Source: Bacteroidia bacterium
GTDB lineage: Bacteria > Bacteroidota > Bacteroidia > Cytophagales > Cyclobacteriaceae
Assembly (NCBI GenBank): GCA_030425425.1
Contig: JAUIAO010000018.1
Span: forward strand, 1 to 64,000
Direction of reading: 5' to 3'
DNA length: 64,000 nucleotides
Position numbers and translations under genes: made by a program. The notes beneath the pieces were generated by a model. That model made no database searches and was not told the DNA's origin. It worked only from the letters and a program-made list of their open reading frames with translations. The number at the start of each line of letters is the position of its first letter. Position 1 is the first letter of the stretch. Positions 16,959 to 25,906 of this stretch are shown in pieces.

Positions 16959-19900
16959 ATGAAATTAACTAATCAATTACTCCTGATCATATTTTGTTTA
17001 CTGGCTAGCCCAGTGATTGCCCAGGATGTTGATTTTGAGGTGAGTTCTCCTGTCTGTATAAATGAAAACATTGCTCTAACCAATCTCTCCCCATCTGTAA
17101 ATCAGTACTTGTGGGATTTTTGTGTCACAGATTTATCAAAAAATCCTGTCATATCAGAGATGCAGGAGACAGATCAATTTGGTTCTATTTTCTCTGTAAA
17201 TGGAAAAGAGGAATCAGGAGAGTACCATCTGTTTTTAGTTTCATTGACTGAAAACGCAATTAACAGAGTGGATTTCGGGGCAAATTTGAGTGAAAAGGGT
17301 TTGGTAGAATCTATAGGTAATCCAGGAAATTTATTGAATTCGCCCTCAGCTATTGAACTGGTTCAATTCCAGGGAAACTGGTATGGTTTCGTAACAAACT
17401 TTGGGAATAATAGTATCATTCGTTTGGATTTTGGAGGGTCACTTTATAATGTTCCTAGTGCTGTTTCTTTAGGATCCACTTTGTCACAATTGGATCAGCC
17501 GTCAAGTATAAAGTATGCTCAGTATAATAATGAGCACTATTTAATTGTGACCAATGGAAATTTTACTGGAGGTTTAGTTAGGATTAAATTAGGTAATTCA
17601 GTTACCAATAATCCTGTGCAAGAAACTTTGATTCCAATCAGTAGTGCCGACCGAATAAGAGGACTTGAATTGGTTCAGGATTGTGATACATGGTATGCAT
17701 TGATTTCATCATTTGGGAATAATAAATTAATCGTTGCTTCTCTCACATCAGATCTTAGCCTAAATCAATTGGATCATGAATATGACCTGACAAGTCCGGT
17801 GAATTTATCAGCCATATCTGAGGCAGGAAATCATTATTTTTTTGTGCAGTTAAGAGGAGGAAGCATCAGAAGGATAGATTATGGGGATAATTTCTCAACG
17901 AAGGGCATAGTTCATGATCTTGGAACAATTAGTACTGAAGGAAATGGTTTATTCATTGCTTCTTTTCGGGGTGAGTTTTTTGGATTTTCTGCCGCTTATA
18001 ATGACTCAAAGCTATCTCGCTTATCATTCGATAATAATTGTAACTCTTCTTTTATTACAAATGATAGTTTTACTCCGACAGACATGAAGTTCAATCAATC
18101 TGGAGAATACCAGATCAGTCTGACGAGATATGAAAACAATTGCCCTCTTGGAACCATAACCAGGCGGATTAGTGTAGTGGATTTGCCTCAGGCCAGCATT
18201 CAGGTCAGTCCAAATGTATGTATTGAAACAGCGAGTGTCTTTACAGCTGGGGGTACAGATGGGACGGTAGACTCATATCAATGGGATTTTGGAGATCAGA
18301 CGACAGGTTCAGGACAAGAGGTATTGCATCAATATGAATTATCGGGGAATTATACAGTAGAGTTGAGAGTAGAATCTGAAGTAGGGTGTATCAATACTAC
18401 TAGTCAGGAAATCAGGATGTATGAACCACCACCATCATCGAGTTTTACGGTTCCACCAGGCGACCTTTGTAGCTACAGTGATTTGATGTTTACCAATACA
18501 ATGGATGTAGCAGGTCTAGAAGATGTCATCGAATACCATTGGGATTATGATGGAGAAGGAAGTACATCGGGTAGAGATGGGCATTATCAGTTTACGACTC
18601 TGGGGACGAAGCAAATAGACCTATATGCAAGTATTCCGGGTTGTACGACCTCAGTCACTAGCCAGACAGTAGAAGTATTGAATGAAGGGTTGGATGTGGC
18701 GATAGACTATGGTCATAATTGCCGCGGTGATTCTGTAATATTCGAGCAAACAGTATTGGCTGGATCAGCGACGACCATAACAAGTCAGATGTGGGATTTT
18801 GGAGATGGGAATATATCAGAAAACTCCAGTCCCATACATAGTTACACCTCAGAGGGGGAATATGAAGTTGTTTATCATCTTCAGACTGCAGATGGCTGTA
18901 ATATTGAATCAAGAAAAACCATCATTATTACCTATCAGGAACCAGTGGGAGTAGAGCTGAGTGATAGTGTTCAGAATGTCCCAATTACCTTCACGGGAAT
19001 AGATAGGACCCCATTAGATGATCAGGTAATCTCCTGGTCATGGGTCATAGATGGTTTGAGTGGAGAAGGGCGAACACAAACAAGAAGATTTACAACAAAA
19101 GGAGAATATAGTTATACCTTAAGTGTTCAAACAGCGCAGGGCTGTGAGTATACCTATACACGAGACTTCATTATCGGAGAACCTACCATGCCATATGTTT
19201 CATTTTCGGTGCCAGATACGGTGTGTATAGGGGAGCAATTGAGGATAGATAATTTATCGGAAAACGCTAGTAAATACTATTGGGGTTTTTGTGATCAGCT
19301 AACGGGGGAATCAACCATCGAGTCATTGGATGAGCGAAGCACACTAGGGGCAGTATTTTCGATGAAAGGGACGGAATCATCAGGAGAATACCACTTATTT
19401 ATAGTGTCTTTTACAGGAAATCAGATCAATCGGATAGATTATAAGGATCAACTCGATGATCAAACGGCGATAGTGTCACTTGGTAATATTGGAGGAGTTT
19501 TAAATTCACCATCAGCGATAGAGCTGGTTCAGCAGGGTTCAAACTGGTATGGTTTTGTGACCAATTTTGGGAACAATAGTTTAATAAGACTAGAATTCGG
19601 GACATCATTAACTAATACTCCTCAGGCCCAATCGTTGGGCAATATCGGAGGACTTTTGGAGCAACCGGTATCAGTTGATTACATAGAGGAATCAGGTCAA
19701 CATTATCTTATGGTAGCTAATGGAGGTAACACTGGGGGCGTGGTATTGATTGAGTTTGGATCACAACTTCAAGGATCTCCACAGGGTCAGCGCTTGCTAT
19801 CCATAGGAGGGGTATCCCGCATCAGAGGATTTAGTGTGATCAAAGATGAAGAGCAGTACTATGGATTGGTATCTTCCTTTGGGACCAATGAGGTAGTAAA

Positions 19901-22649
19901 AGTGAGTCTTTCGGGTCTGAAAGAAGAGTTTAAAGCACAAACAAAACAAAGTATACTGGCACCTGTGAATGTAGACCTGATCGAGGAGTTTGGGAGATAT
20001 TATGGTCTGGTGCTACAGCGGAATGGAGGGCTATACAAATACAGCTATGGAGAGTCACTATCCAATGAAGCTACCCGGACGAGTCTTGGCCAGATTGGTC
20101 AGGATGGTAATGGGTTGACATTTGGGGAATATCGGGGGACGGTCTTTGGGATTGCATCCCGAAACAATTATTCACAGATTAGCCAGGTACGATTTACAGG
20201 CGACTGTGCTTCTTCACTGTCCAACTCTCAGGATGAAGAGCCCAAAGGGGTCAATTATCAACAGGCGGGTAATTATATTATCAAGTTGATCGCCTATGAC
20301 GATCAATTTGTCAAAAAGGAGCTTTTAATGCAAGTGTTCGTTAAGAACACTTTAGCTAAACCACTTTCTTTCACCACCACCAACATAGAGTGTGCTACCT
20401 CAGAAGCTACTTTTCAGGTTGAATCTATCGATGGAGATTTTACAGGTTATACATGGGATTTTGGCGATGGGGGAGTGGCAGAGGGAGACAATCCCACTCA
20501 TAAATTCAATGATTCTGGGTTTTATGATGTAACTGTGACCGGATCGAGCCCCAATGGATGTACCAATTCGGAGAGGCGGGAAATCAACATCTTCGCAAGT
20601 CCACTCGATCCTGATTTTGACGTGATTGCCAGTCAGTTTTGCACTGAGCAAGACCTATTGTTTGTGAATAAAACCAATGAATCTGGTTATGATCCGGATG
20701 TTATAAATTACAAATGGACTGTAAATAGCGAGGAGTATACAGACAAGTCTCCATCCATCGTTTTTGATAATTCGGGACAATACAATGTTTCGCTCATTGT
20801 GGATATTCCCGGATGTGTTTCTGACCCGGTAGATACATCTTTCTTTGTCGCAAAAACAGATATTGCTGAATTCAATTATAGCTCCGGTTGTGAATCCACG
20901 CCGGTGATGTTTGATAATCTGGTGACCAATCCTGACCTTAGTTTCACTTGGGATTTTGGCGATGGATATTCCAGCTCATCATATGAGCCAGAGCATTTCT
21001 ATGACGCTTCAGGAACCTACGATGTTACTCTTACTGTCCAAAATGATGAAGGATGTATCAATACACAGGAACGTGTTGTTCTCGTGGATGCTCTGCCTGC
21101 GACTGATTTTACCTACGGATTCACCTGTAGTGGAGATACCGTCTTTCTAACAGATATAACAGAAGTAAATAGAGCGGATGTCACTGGGTGGGAATGGTAC
21201 ATGGATGGTGCTGACGTACCTTTTTCCACAGCTAAAAACCCAAAATTCACCCCATCTCAAGCGGGGACATACGATATCAAACTACACACAACAGCGAGCA
21301 ATGGCTGTGAAAATGAAACGACTAAACAGGTTGTGGTGGCTCAATCACCTGCCCCAATCATCCAGTTGAGTGAGGCATGTTATGGTGAAGTAGTGAATAT
21401 TTCTGATGTGTCAATAAATAAGGATCTCATACAGTCTAGAAAATGGATCATTGATGGTGAAGTGCTGGATGTGTCACTTGCTGATTTTCAATATCTCTTC
21501 GCTACTCCCGGAGAGCACGAAGTGACGCTAACACTCACAAATTCAAACTTATGCATTAATAGTGTCTCTGCGATAATTGATGTTCCAACACCTCCATCAG
21601 TCCAATTTGTCATCGATGGTAATTGTAATAATTCCCCGACATATTTATATGATGAGACTGTAGAAGGTTCCCATGAAATAGTATCGCGTAGATGGTTTCT
21701 GAATGATCAGTTCCTGCTAAACGGACCAACAGGAGTTGTTGAAAATTACGATGTTGGAGAATATGAGGTGAAATTAGAAGTAATCACTACAGAGGGCTGT
21801 ATGCATCAATCCTCCTCGATGATTAATATTTATTCTTCACCATCTGTAGAGATCATTGCTTCGAATGACTTTGGAGTACCACCTTTCGAATTAACATTTA
21901 GCAGTAATTCTCAAAATGCTACAAGCATAACCTGGTATAGGTCTGGGAAGTCCGTTTCTAATTCTAGTAATACGTCCATTACATTTTTGGAAGAAGGCGT
22001 CTTTGATGTTTGTCTGGTAGCAGTGAATGATGATGGTTGCATAGATAGTCTTTGTACTACTATTGAGTCAACCTTGCCTGAAGTTGATTTGATTATAGAG
22101 AGTATAGAATTGGTTGAAGGAAATAACGGTGGTCAGGTATTTTTGGATGTATTGAATGCAAGTAACCTTCCTATCGAAAACTTCGAAGTGGAAATTTTAC
22201 TGGAAGATGATTATTCACTCATAGAAACAGTGGAATCCAGAATCAATACAGGTGAAATTACCCCTATAAAACTGGATTTTAATGTTCCTGCCAATTCTAG
22301 TCTTGACTATATGTGTGTGAGGATTAATTCGTTTTATGATGCTGTGGATCAGAATGAATTGGATAATGAAGCATGTGTCTCATTAAAAGAAAAAGAGGTT
22401 TTTGAACCGGCTTTTCCCAATCCGGCTACAGAATTCATTACCCAAAGATCAATCATTCCACAAGCATCTGATATTCATATTACTCTACTGGATATGTCCG
22501 GTCAAGTCCAGTATGAAGAGCATCTGGGACTACAGCCCGCAGGCCTGCTCACTTTCACCCTTGATTTGTTTAAGTTCAATGCGGGTACATATTTCTTGAT
22601 AATCGAGCACGAAAATGGTCTTTTTCGTTCCCGGTTTGTTAAGCAATGA
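16959..22649 (+). CDS. Giant secreted PKD-repeat protein with T9SS sorting domain
   Basis: This 1896-residue protein is probably exported by Sec and then by the type IX system to the cell surface. It has a signal peptide (MKLTNQLLLIIFCLLASPVIAQ), a propeller-like module (about residues 25-408), four PKD-type domains (about 410-740), a second copy of the module (about 747-1127), seven more PKD-type domains, a CARDB-like domain (about 1705-1805) and a C-terminal Por_Secre_tail-type domain from FEPAFPNPATEF to FRSRFVKQ. PKD domains show the WDFGD core, for example WDFGDGNISE. The modules repeat blocks such as SPSAIELVQ and NWYGFVTNFGNNS. Such proteins usually act in adhesion or glycan binding; no catalytic domain is visible. 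It follows the last polysaccharide gene by 26 bp. Confidence 0.9.
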   Translation: MKLTNQLLLIIFCLLASPVIAQDVDFEVSSPVCINENIALTNLSPSVNQYLWDFCVTDLSKNPVISEMQETDQFGSIFSVNGKEESGEYHLFLVSLTENAINRVDFGANLSEKGLVESIGNPGNLLNSPSAIELVQFQGNWYGFVTNFGNNSIIRLDFGGSLYNVPSAVSLGSTLSQLDQPSSIKYAQYNNEHYLIVTNGNFTGGLVRIKLGNSVTNNPVQETLIPISSADRIRGLELVQDCDTWYALISSFGNNKLIVASLTSDLSLNQLDHEYDLTSPVNLSAISEAGNHYFFVQLRGGSIRRIDYGDNFSTKGIVHDLGTISTEGNGLFIASFRGEFFGFSAAYNDSKLSRLSFDNNCNSSFITNDSFTPTDMKFNQSGEYQISLTRYENNCPLGTITRRISVVDLPQASIQVSPNVCIETASVFTAGGTDGTVDSYQWDFGDQTTGSGQEVLHQYELSGNYTVELRVESEVGCINTTSQEIRMYEPPPSSSFTVPPGDLCSYSDLMFTNTMDVAGLEDVIEYHWDYDGEGSTSGRDGHYQFTTLGTKQIDLYASIPGCTTSVTSQTVEVLNEGLDVAIDYGHNCRGDSVIFEQTVLAGSATTITSQMWDFGDGNISENSSPIHSYTSEGEYEVVYHLQTADGCNIESRKTIIITYQEPVGVELSDSVQNVPITFTGIDRTPLDDQVISWSWVIDGLSGEGRTQTRRFTTKGEYSYTLSVQTAQGCEYTYTRDFIIGEPTMPYVSFSVPDTVCIGEQLRIDNLSENASKYYWGFCDQLTGESTIESLDERSTLGAVFSMKGTESSGEYHLFIVSFTGNQINRIDYKDQLDDQTAIVSLGNIGGVLNSPSAIELVQQGSNWYGFVTNFGNNSLIRLEFGTSLTNTPQAQSLGNIGGLLEQPVSVDYIEESGQHYLMVANGGNTGGVVLIEFGSQLQGSPQGQRLLSIGGVSRIRGFSVIKDEEQYYGLVSSFGTNEVVKVSLSGLKEEFKAQTKQSILAPVNVDLIEEFGRYYGLVLQRNGGLYKYSYGESLSNEATRTSLGQIGQDGNGLTFGEYRGTVFGIASRNNYSQISQVRFTGDCASSLSNSQDEEPKGVNYQQAGNYIIKLIAYDDQFVKKELLMQVFVKNTLAKPLSFTTTNIECATSEATFQVESIDGDFTGYTWDFGDGGVAEGDNPTHKFNDSGFYDVTVTGSSPNGCTNSERREINIFASPLDPDFDVIASQFCTEQDLLFVNKTNESGYDPDVINYKWTVNSEEYTDKSPSIVFDNSGQYNVSLIVDIPGCVSDPVDTSFFVAKTDIAEFNYSSGCESTPVMFDNLVTNPDLSFTWDFGDGYSSSSYEPEHFYDASGTYDVTLTVQNDEGCINTQERVVLVDALPATDFTYGFTCSGDTVFLTDITEVNRADVTGWEWYMDGADVPFSTAKNPKFTPSQAGTYDIKLHTTASNGCENETTKQVVVAQSPAPIIQLSEACYGEVVNISDVSINKDLIQSRKWIIDGEVLDVSLADFQYLFATPGEHEVTLTLTNSNLCINSVSAIIDVPTPPSVQFVIDGNCNNSPTYLYDETVEGSHEIVSRRWFLNDQFLLNGPTGVVENYDVGEYEVKLEVITTEGCMHQSSSMINIYSSPSVEIIASNDFGVPPFELTFSSNSQNATSITWYRSGKSVSNSSNTSITFLEEGVFDVCLVAVNDDGCIDSLCTTIESTLPEVDLIIESIELVEGNNGGQVFLDVLNASNLPIENFEVEILLEDDYSLIETVESRINTGEITPIKLDFNVPANSSLDYMCVRINSFYDAVDQNELDNEACVSLKEKEVFEPAFPNPATEFITQRSIIPQASDIHITLLDMSGQVQYEEHLGLQPAGLLTFTLDLFKFNAGTYFLIIEHENGLFRSRFVKQ

Positions 22650-22732
22650 TCATTATAGTCGGAATGCATAACAAATTCACTCTTATTTTCAGAAGATTCT
22701 ATTCAAAGAATCCAAATAATTATTATTCTTAT

Positions 22733-22740
22733 TAAATTTG
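22733..22740 (+). promoter_or_regulatory. Bacteroidota -7 box upstream of the Lrp-family gene
   Basis: TAAATTTG matches the Bacteroidota -7 consensus TAnnTTTG and lies 19 bp before ATG 22759. A start a few bases downstream gives a leader of about a dozen bases. It also argues against the TTG at 22738, inside the box, as translation start. No good TTTG is seen at the -33 position. Confidence 0.4.
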
Positions 22741-22758
22741 TGGCAAATAAAATTTGGA

Positions 22759-23247
22759 ATGAAGCTAAACTCATTACACTTAAAGCTGGACGAGATAGAT
22801 AGAAGGATTCTGGAGATTCTTCAATCAAACGCTAAAATCACCAACGCTCAGTTATCTAAAGATATTGGACTTTCTCCTGCCCCTACCCTGGAGCGTGTCA
22901 AAAAGCTGGAAAATTCAGGGATCATCAAAAGCTACCATGCTACACTAGACACTGAAAGAATTGGGTTAGGTGTTCATACATTTGTACAAGTAACACTCAA
23001 AGGACACAATAAGAAAAATATAGATCTTTTTTTAGGCGAGATCAATCAAATTCCAGAAGTAATAGAATGTCATCATATCACTGGTTCTGGTGATTTTATA
23101 TTAAAAGTTATTTCTAAAGACATTACATCCTATCAGCATTTGATGCTGGAAAAGGTGAGCGAGATTGAGGTTGTGGATAGCTTACAATCTATGGTGATCC
23201 TTTCTACTTTCAAGGACAGCAAAGTGATGCCTGTGCCAAATTCATGA
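22759..23247 (+). CDS. Lrp/AsnC family transcriptional regulator
   Basis: A 162-residue regulator from the ATG at 22759. The N-terminal winged HTH runs LDEIDRRILEILQSNAKITN then AQLSKDIGLSPAPTLERVKK; the C-terminal RAM/AsnC ligand domain includes FVQVTLKGHNKKNIDLFLGE and ECHHITGSGDFILKVISKDI. Family members form dimers to octamers that sense amino acids or other small metabolites. It overlaps the phosphoribosyltransferase gene by 4 bp, so the three genes up to 24332 look like one operon. The effector is unknown. Confidence 0.92.
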   Translation: MKLNSLHLKLDEIDRRILEILQSNAKITNAQLSKDIGLSPAPTLERVKKLENSGIIKSYHATLDTERIGLGVHTFVQVTLKGHNKKNIDLFLGEINQIPEVIECHHITGSGDFILKVISKDITSYQHLMLEKVSEIEVVDSLQSMVILSTFKDSKVMPVPNS

Positions 23248-23750
23248 TAACTACGGATAGAATCATACTCACCGAACAACAAGTTCGACAGATTATTCGC
23301 CGAATTGCCTTTGAAGTATATGAAAACAACTTCGATGAAAAGAAGATTGTTGTTGTTGGAATTCACGATAAAGGATATCGCATCGCTCAGCAATTGGTAA
23401 AAGAACTGGAGATGATTGTGAGTGAGGTGAAAGTTGATTTGGTAGAGTTGAAAATTGATAAGGAAAATCCTGTAAGCTCGGAAGTGACTTTAAATGTACC
23501 TACAAAGCATCTTGCAAAAAGAGTAATTATCTTAGTAGATGATGTGCTAAACACTGGAAAAACGGTTGCGTACAGTCTGAAGGCACTCCTGGAGGTGGAA
23601 GTAAAAAAACTACAGATTGCAGTACTTGTGGATAGAAGCCACAAGCAATTCCCAATAACTGCCAACTTCAAAGGTTATGAATTGTCCACCACAATCGACG
23701 AACATGTAGAAGTTCGTCTGGATGATAATCCTGGAGTATATCTTTTCTAA
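23244..23750 (+). CDS. PyrR-like phosphoribosyltransferase
   Basis: A 168-residue type I phosphoribosyltransferase. The PRPP-binding motif is RVIILVDDVLNTGKTV around residues 92-107, with the two acidic residues and Gly-Lys-Thr. The flexible-loop region and final EHVEVRLDDNPGVYLF resemble PyrR, a uracil phosphoribosyltransferase that in Firmicutes also attenuates pyrimidine operons. No PyrR-type attenuator was noticed beside it, so the enzymatic role is more likely. ATG overlaps the regulator stop (ATGA). Confidence 0.8.
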   Translation: MITTDRIILTEQQVRQIIRRIAFEVYENNFDEKKIVVVGIHDKGYRIAQQLVKELEMIVSEVKVDLVELKIDKENPVSSEVTLNVPTKHLAKRVIILVDDVLNTGKTVAYSLKALLEVEVKKLQIAVLVDRSHKQFPITANFKGYELSTTIDEHVEVRLDDNPGVYLF

Positions 23751-24332
23751 GTGAATATTATAGGGATCGATTATGGAAGTAAAATGGCTGGCACAACAGC
23801 CATTTGTGCTTTAGAGGGAGCTCGGTTGAAAATTGTCCTCAGTCAGAAAAACCAAGATGCAGACTTGTTTATAAAGGATTTTATTTCGACCGCAGCATCA
23901 GAGTGTCAGATCTTTCTGGATGCTCCTTTGAGCCTTCCTATAAAATACTTAACCGGTGAAGGGACGGATTATTTTTACAGAAAAGCTGACAAAGAAATGA
24001 AAGCCATGTCACCAATGTTTTTAGGTGGATTGACAGCAAGGGCAATTCAATTAAAGGATTGGCTAGAAGCATCGGATCATCAAGTATTGGAGGCTTATCC
24101 CGCTGCTGCAGCTAAGCGTTTGTCTCTTGAAAATCTGGATTATAAGAAGAAGGAAGGGGATATTGATATAGTTTCTGCTGTGATTCTGACTGAATTGGGC
24201 CTGGAATTGAAAACTAAGTTGAAAACGTGGCATGAAGTAGATGCCTTGATTGCTTATTGGATAGGAATACAATACCTAAATGGAAATTGTAAGACTGCTG
24301 GAGACCCGCAAGAAGGGTTGATCCATTATTAA
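23751..24332 (+). CDS. DUF429-like protein (RNase H-fold)
   Basis: A 193-residue protein starting at a GTG that follows the upstream stop directly. The start NIIGIDYGSKMAGTTAICAL has the first strand and Asp of an actin/RNase H-type fold; IFLDAPLSLPIK supplies a second acidic strand; ARAIQLKDWLEASDHQVLEA and AYPAAAAKRL are family-like; WHEVDALIAYWIGIQYL ends with the third acidic element. DUF429 proteins are predicted nucleases but experimental support is thin. The conserved acidic residues appear present. Its partnership with a phosphoribosyltransferase suggests a nucleotide-related job, which is inference. Confidence 0.7.
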   Translation: MNIIGIDYGSKMAGTTAICALEGARLKIVLSQKNQDADLFIKDFISTAASECQIFLDAPLSLPIKYLTGEGTDYFYRKADKEMKAMSPMFLGGLTARAIQLKDWLEASDHQVLEAYPAAAAKRLSLENLDYKKKEGDIDIVSAVILTELGLELKTKLKTWHEVDALIAYWIGIQYLNGNCKTAGDPQEGLIHY

Positions 24333-24862
24333 TCAATTCATGTCCAATATTAGAAATCTAATTTGTGCGATCTGTAACGATCTTTATACTCCTTTAAATC
24401 TTGAAAAATTCATATTTTATTGAATGTGGTGCATAAAATGAAGATTTAATAGGAATTCAGCGGGTTATCAAAGAATGCAGTAAAAGATGACCTTTTTTGG
24501 GTAAGAATTCATGGAGATTACTCCAATACCTTGTCAAGGGTGCATCCAGACTGCTCCCAGACTGCTCCCAGACTGCTTCCAGACTCCTTCCAGTGTTAGC
24601 AAATTCCATAGTGTTAGCGTAGTTTTGGTGTGCAGAGTTAAAGAAATGAACCATCTTAGATTCCCGTTTCTATGTTAATCGAAAAGGCATTTTTTAATGG
24701 TCAATCTTCGAAAAGTTCAATATACATAGAATGATGCCTTTCCTAATTTGATGACAGATTAATGTTTGTCAATCAGAAGATAACTCATAATCAGATCACA
24801 GACATTTAATTCTTTTAGAATCTAAAATCATAGGAGAATATGGACTCGATGGATAGGAACGA
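24333..24862. other. 530-bp gene-free region between convergent genes
   Basis: It separates the DUF429-like gene from the convergent kinase-like gene. It holds the 11-bp tandem array described separately, a repeated octamer GTGTTAGC at 24593-24600 and 24611-24618, and otherwise AT-rich sequence. A 65-codon minus-strand frame (24457-24654) crosses the repeat but has no recognisable features. No clear intrinsic terminator or promoter was found. Confidence 0.6.
24546..24594. repeat. 11-bp tandem repeat, four copies
   Basis: Units are CCAGACTGCTC (24546), CCAGACTGCTC (24557), CCAGACTGCTT (24568) and CCAGACTCCTT (24579), then a partial CCAGTG. The first two units are identical and the last two differ by one and three bases. 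The block is GC-rich in an AT-rich gap. Three units make 33 bp, so a translated frame would have an 11-residue period (minus strand SLEAVWEQSGSSLD). Confidence 0.85.
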
Positions 24863-25906
24863 TTAATGATCTTTGTATAAATCTGGTTTGAGCAATAGCA
24901 TTTGCAGACTGAGTTCGAGGATTTCCCCCATTGACTTACAGTTTTTAAACGCCTCATGTTCATAGAACTCCGCGAGTTCTTTACCCAGATTTTTGATATT
25001 CTTAGGAGTGGAAATCACATCTTTTTTCATTGCATCTAGAAGATCGTCAATTCTCAAATTTTCTACTTTGAGCCTATTGGCCATCAATGTTCGTTCCTCT
25101 CTTTGATATTGTTTAGTAGATTCTGGAGTAAGCTGCTTGAGGCCAATCTGGATGATGGGGTTGTTCTGTTTGTAATATTGTGGTAGGTAGATTGCTTTTC
25201 TGCCCTCATACGATTGCTGATCAAAATCGATGGATCTGATCCGATATACCACTTCTTCAAAATCTGGTGTAATGTCAATTACGAAATTGTTGGAGTGCAT
25301 GTCACCTAATAAGCGTACGAAACATCTTTCATTGAATTTCACAAACTCTTTAGCCAACCTAATCGCATTTAAAGTGCTACTTTTCAGATAAGTTTTGATA
25401 AACTGATCACCGGGCATACCCACAATGTGCTCCTCTATCAAAGTATCTTTGTGAACCAGATAACTAATCCGGTTTGGAGAAAGTAGATGTTCCAGCTCCA
25501 GTCCATAAATGCGTGATGCATCGGCATTTTTGATATAGAAATAATCAAAGTTGTCATTGATCCGATTGACAACCCGAACCCGAAATGGCTGAGTATTTCC
25601 ATAGACACACAGGTCTACACGATCTATGAATAAATGATCGATAACCCCCAGATCTCCGTCGGCTTTCATGATAGAGTATACCTTTTTTAGCGAATCATGA
25701 ACTTCATCCATGTCTGCCTGAGCGTAAAATACGGTTTCCCACAATGTGTCATTCCCATTCCGGTCATATAGCGGAATCCCATTGTCATATCTCAGCAAAG
25801 ACTCATAGGAGATTGGTAGTGGGCTTTCGCGATCATACTTGTTGAGGTAAGTCCTAAGGTGATCGCTGATTTTAAACGGTACTTTTTTTTTACTGATAAG
25901 AGCCAT
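24863..25906 (-). CDS. Kinase-fold (APH/Kdo-kinase-like) protein of unknown function
   Basis: The 347-residue protein is not a recognised named family here. It shows signs of an aminoglycoside-phosphotransferase or lipopolysaccharide-kinase fold: FYIKNADA could supply the ATP-binding Lys; EEHIVGMPGDQFI resembles a hinge; LLGDMHSNNFVID has D202 and N207 in the D-x4-N spacing of the catalytic loop, with H204 as in the HGDxHxxN form; SIDFDQQ (D227/D229) matches the metal-binding DFG/IDW element. The C-terminal about 100 residues are helical and charged. It overlaps the upstream glycosyltransferase by one base (TAATG). A sugar, lipid or protein substrate is possible. Confidence 0.6.
   Translation of the reverse strand: MALISKKKVPFKISDHLRTYLNKYDRESPLPISYESLLRYDNGIPLYDRNGNDTLWETVFYAQADMDEVHDSLKKVYSIMKADGDLGVIDHLFIDRVDLCVYGNTQPFRVRVVNRINDNFDYFYIKNADASRIYGLELEHLLSPNRISYLVHKDTLIEEHIVGMPGDQFIKTYLKSSTLNAIRLAKEFVKFNERCFVRLLGDMHSNNFVIDITPDFEEVVYRIRSIDFDQQSYEGRKAIYLPQYYKQNNPIIQIGLKQLTPESTKQYQREERTLMANRLKVENLRIDDLLDAMKKDVISTPKNIKNLGKELAEFYEHEAFKNCKSMGEILELSLQMLLLKPDLYKDH

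Noticed and set aside
24546-24594. Possible CRISPR array
   Set aside because: Units are 11 bp and directly adjacent with no spacers, and no cas genes are in the window.
24457-24654. Minus-strand 65-codon frame across the 11-bp repeat
   Set aside because: No start context or homology features; the apparent repeat peptide is produced by the DNA repeat, so it is reported as a repeat rather than a gene.
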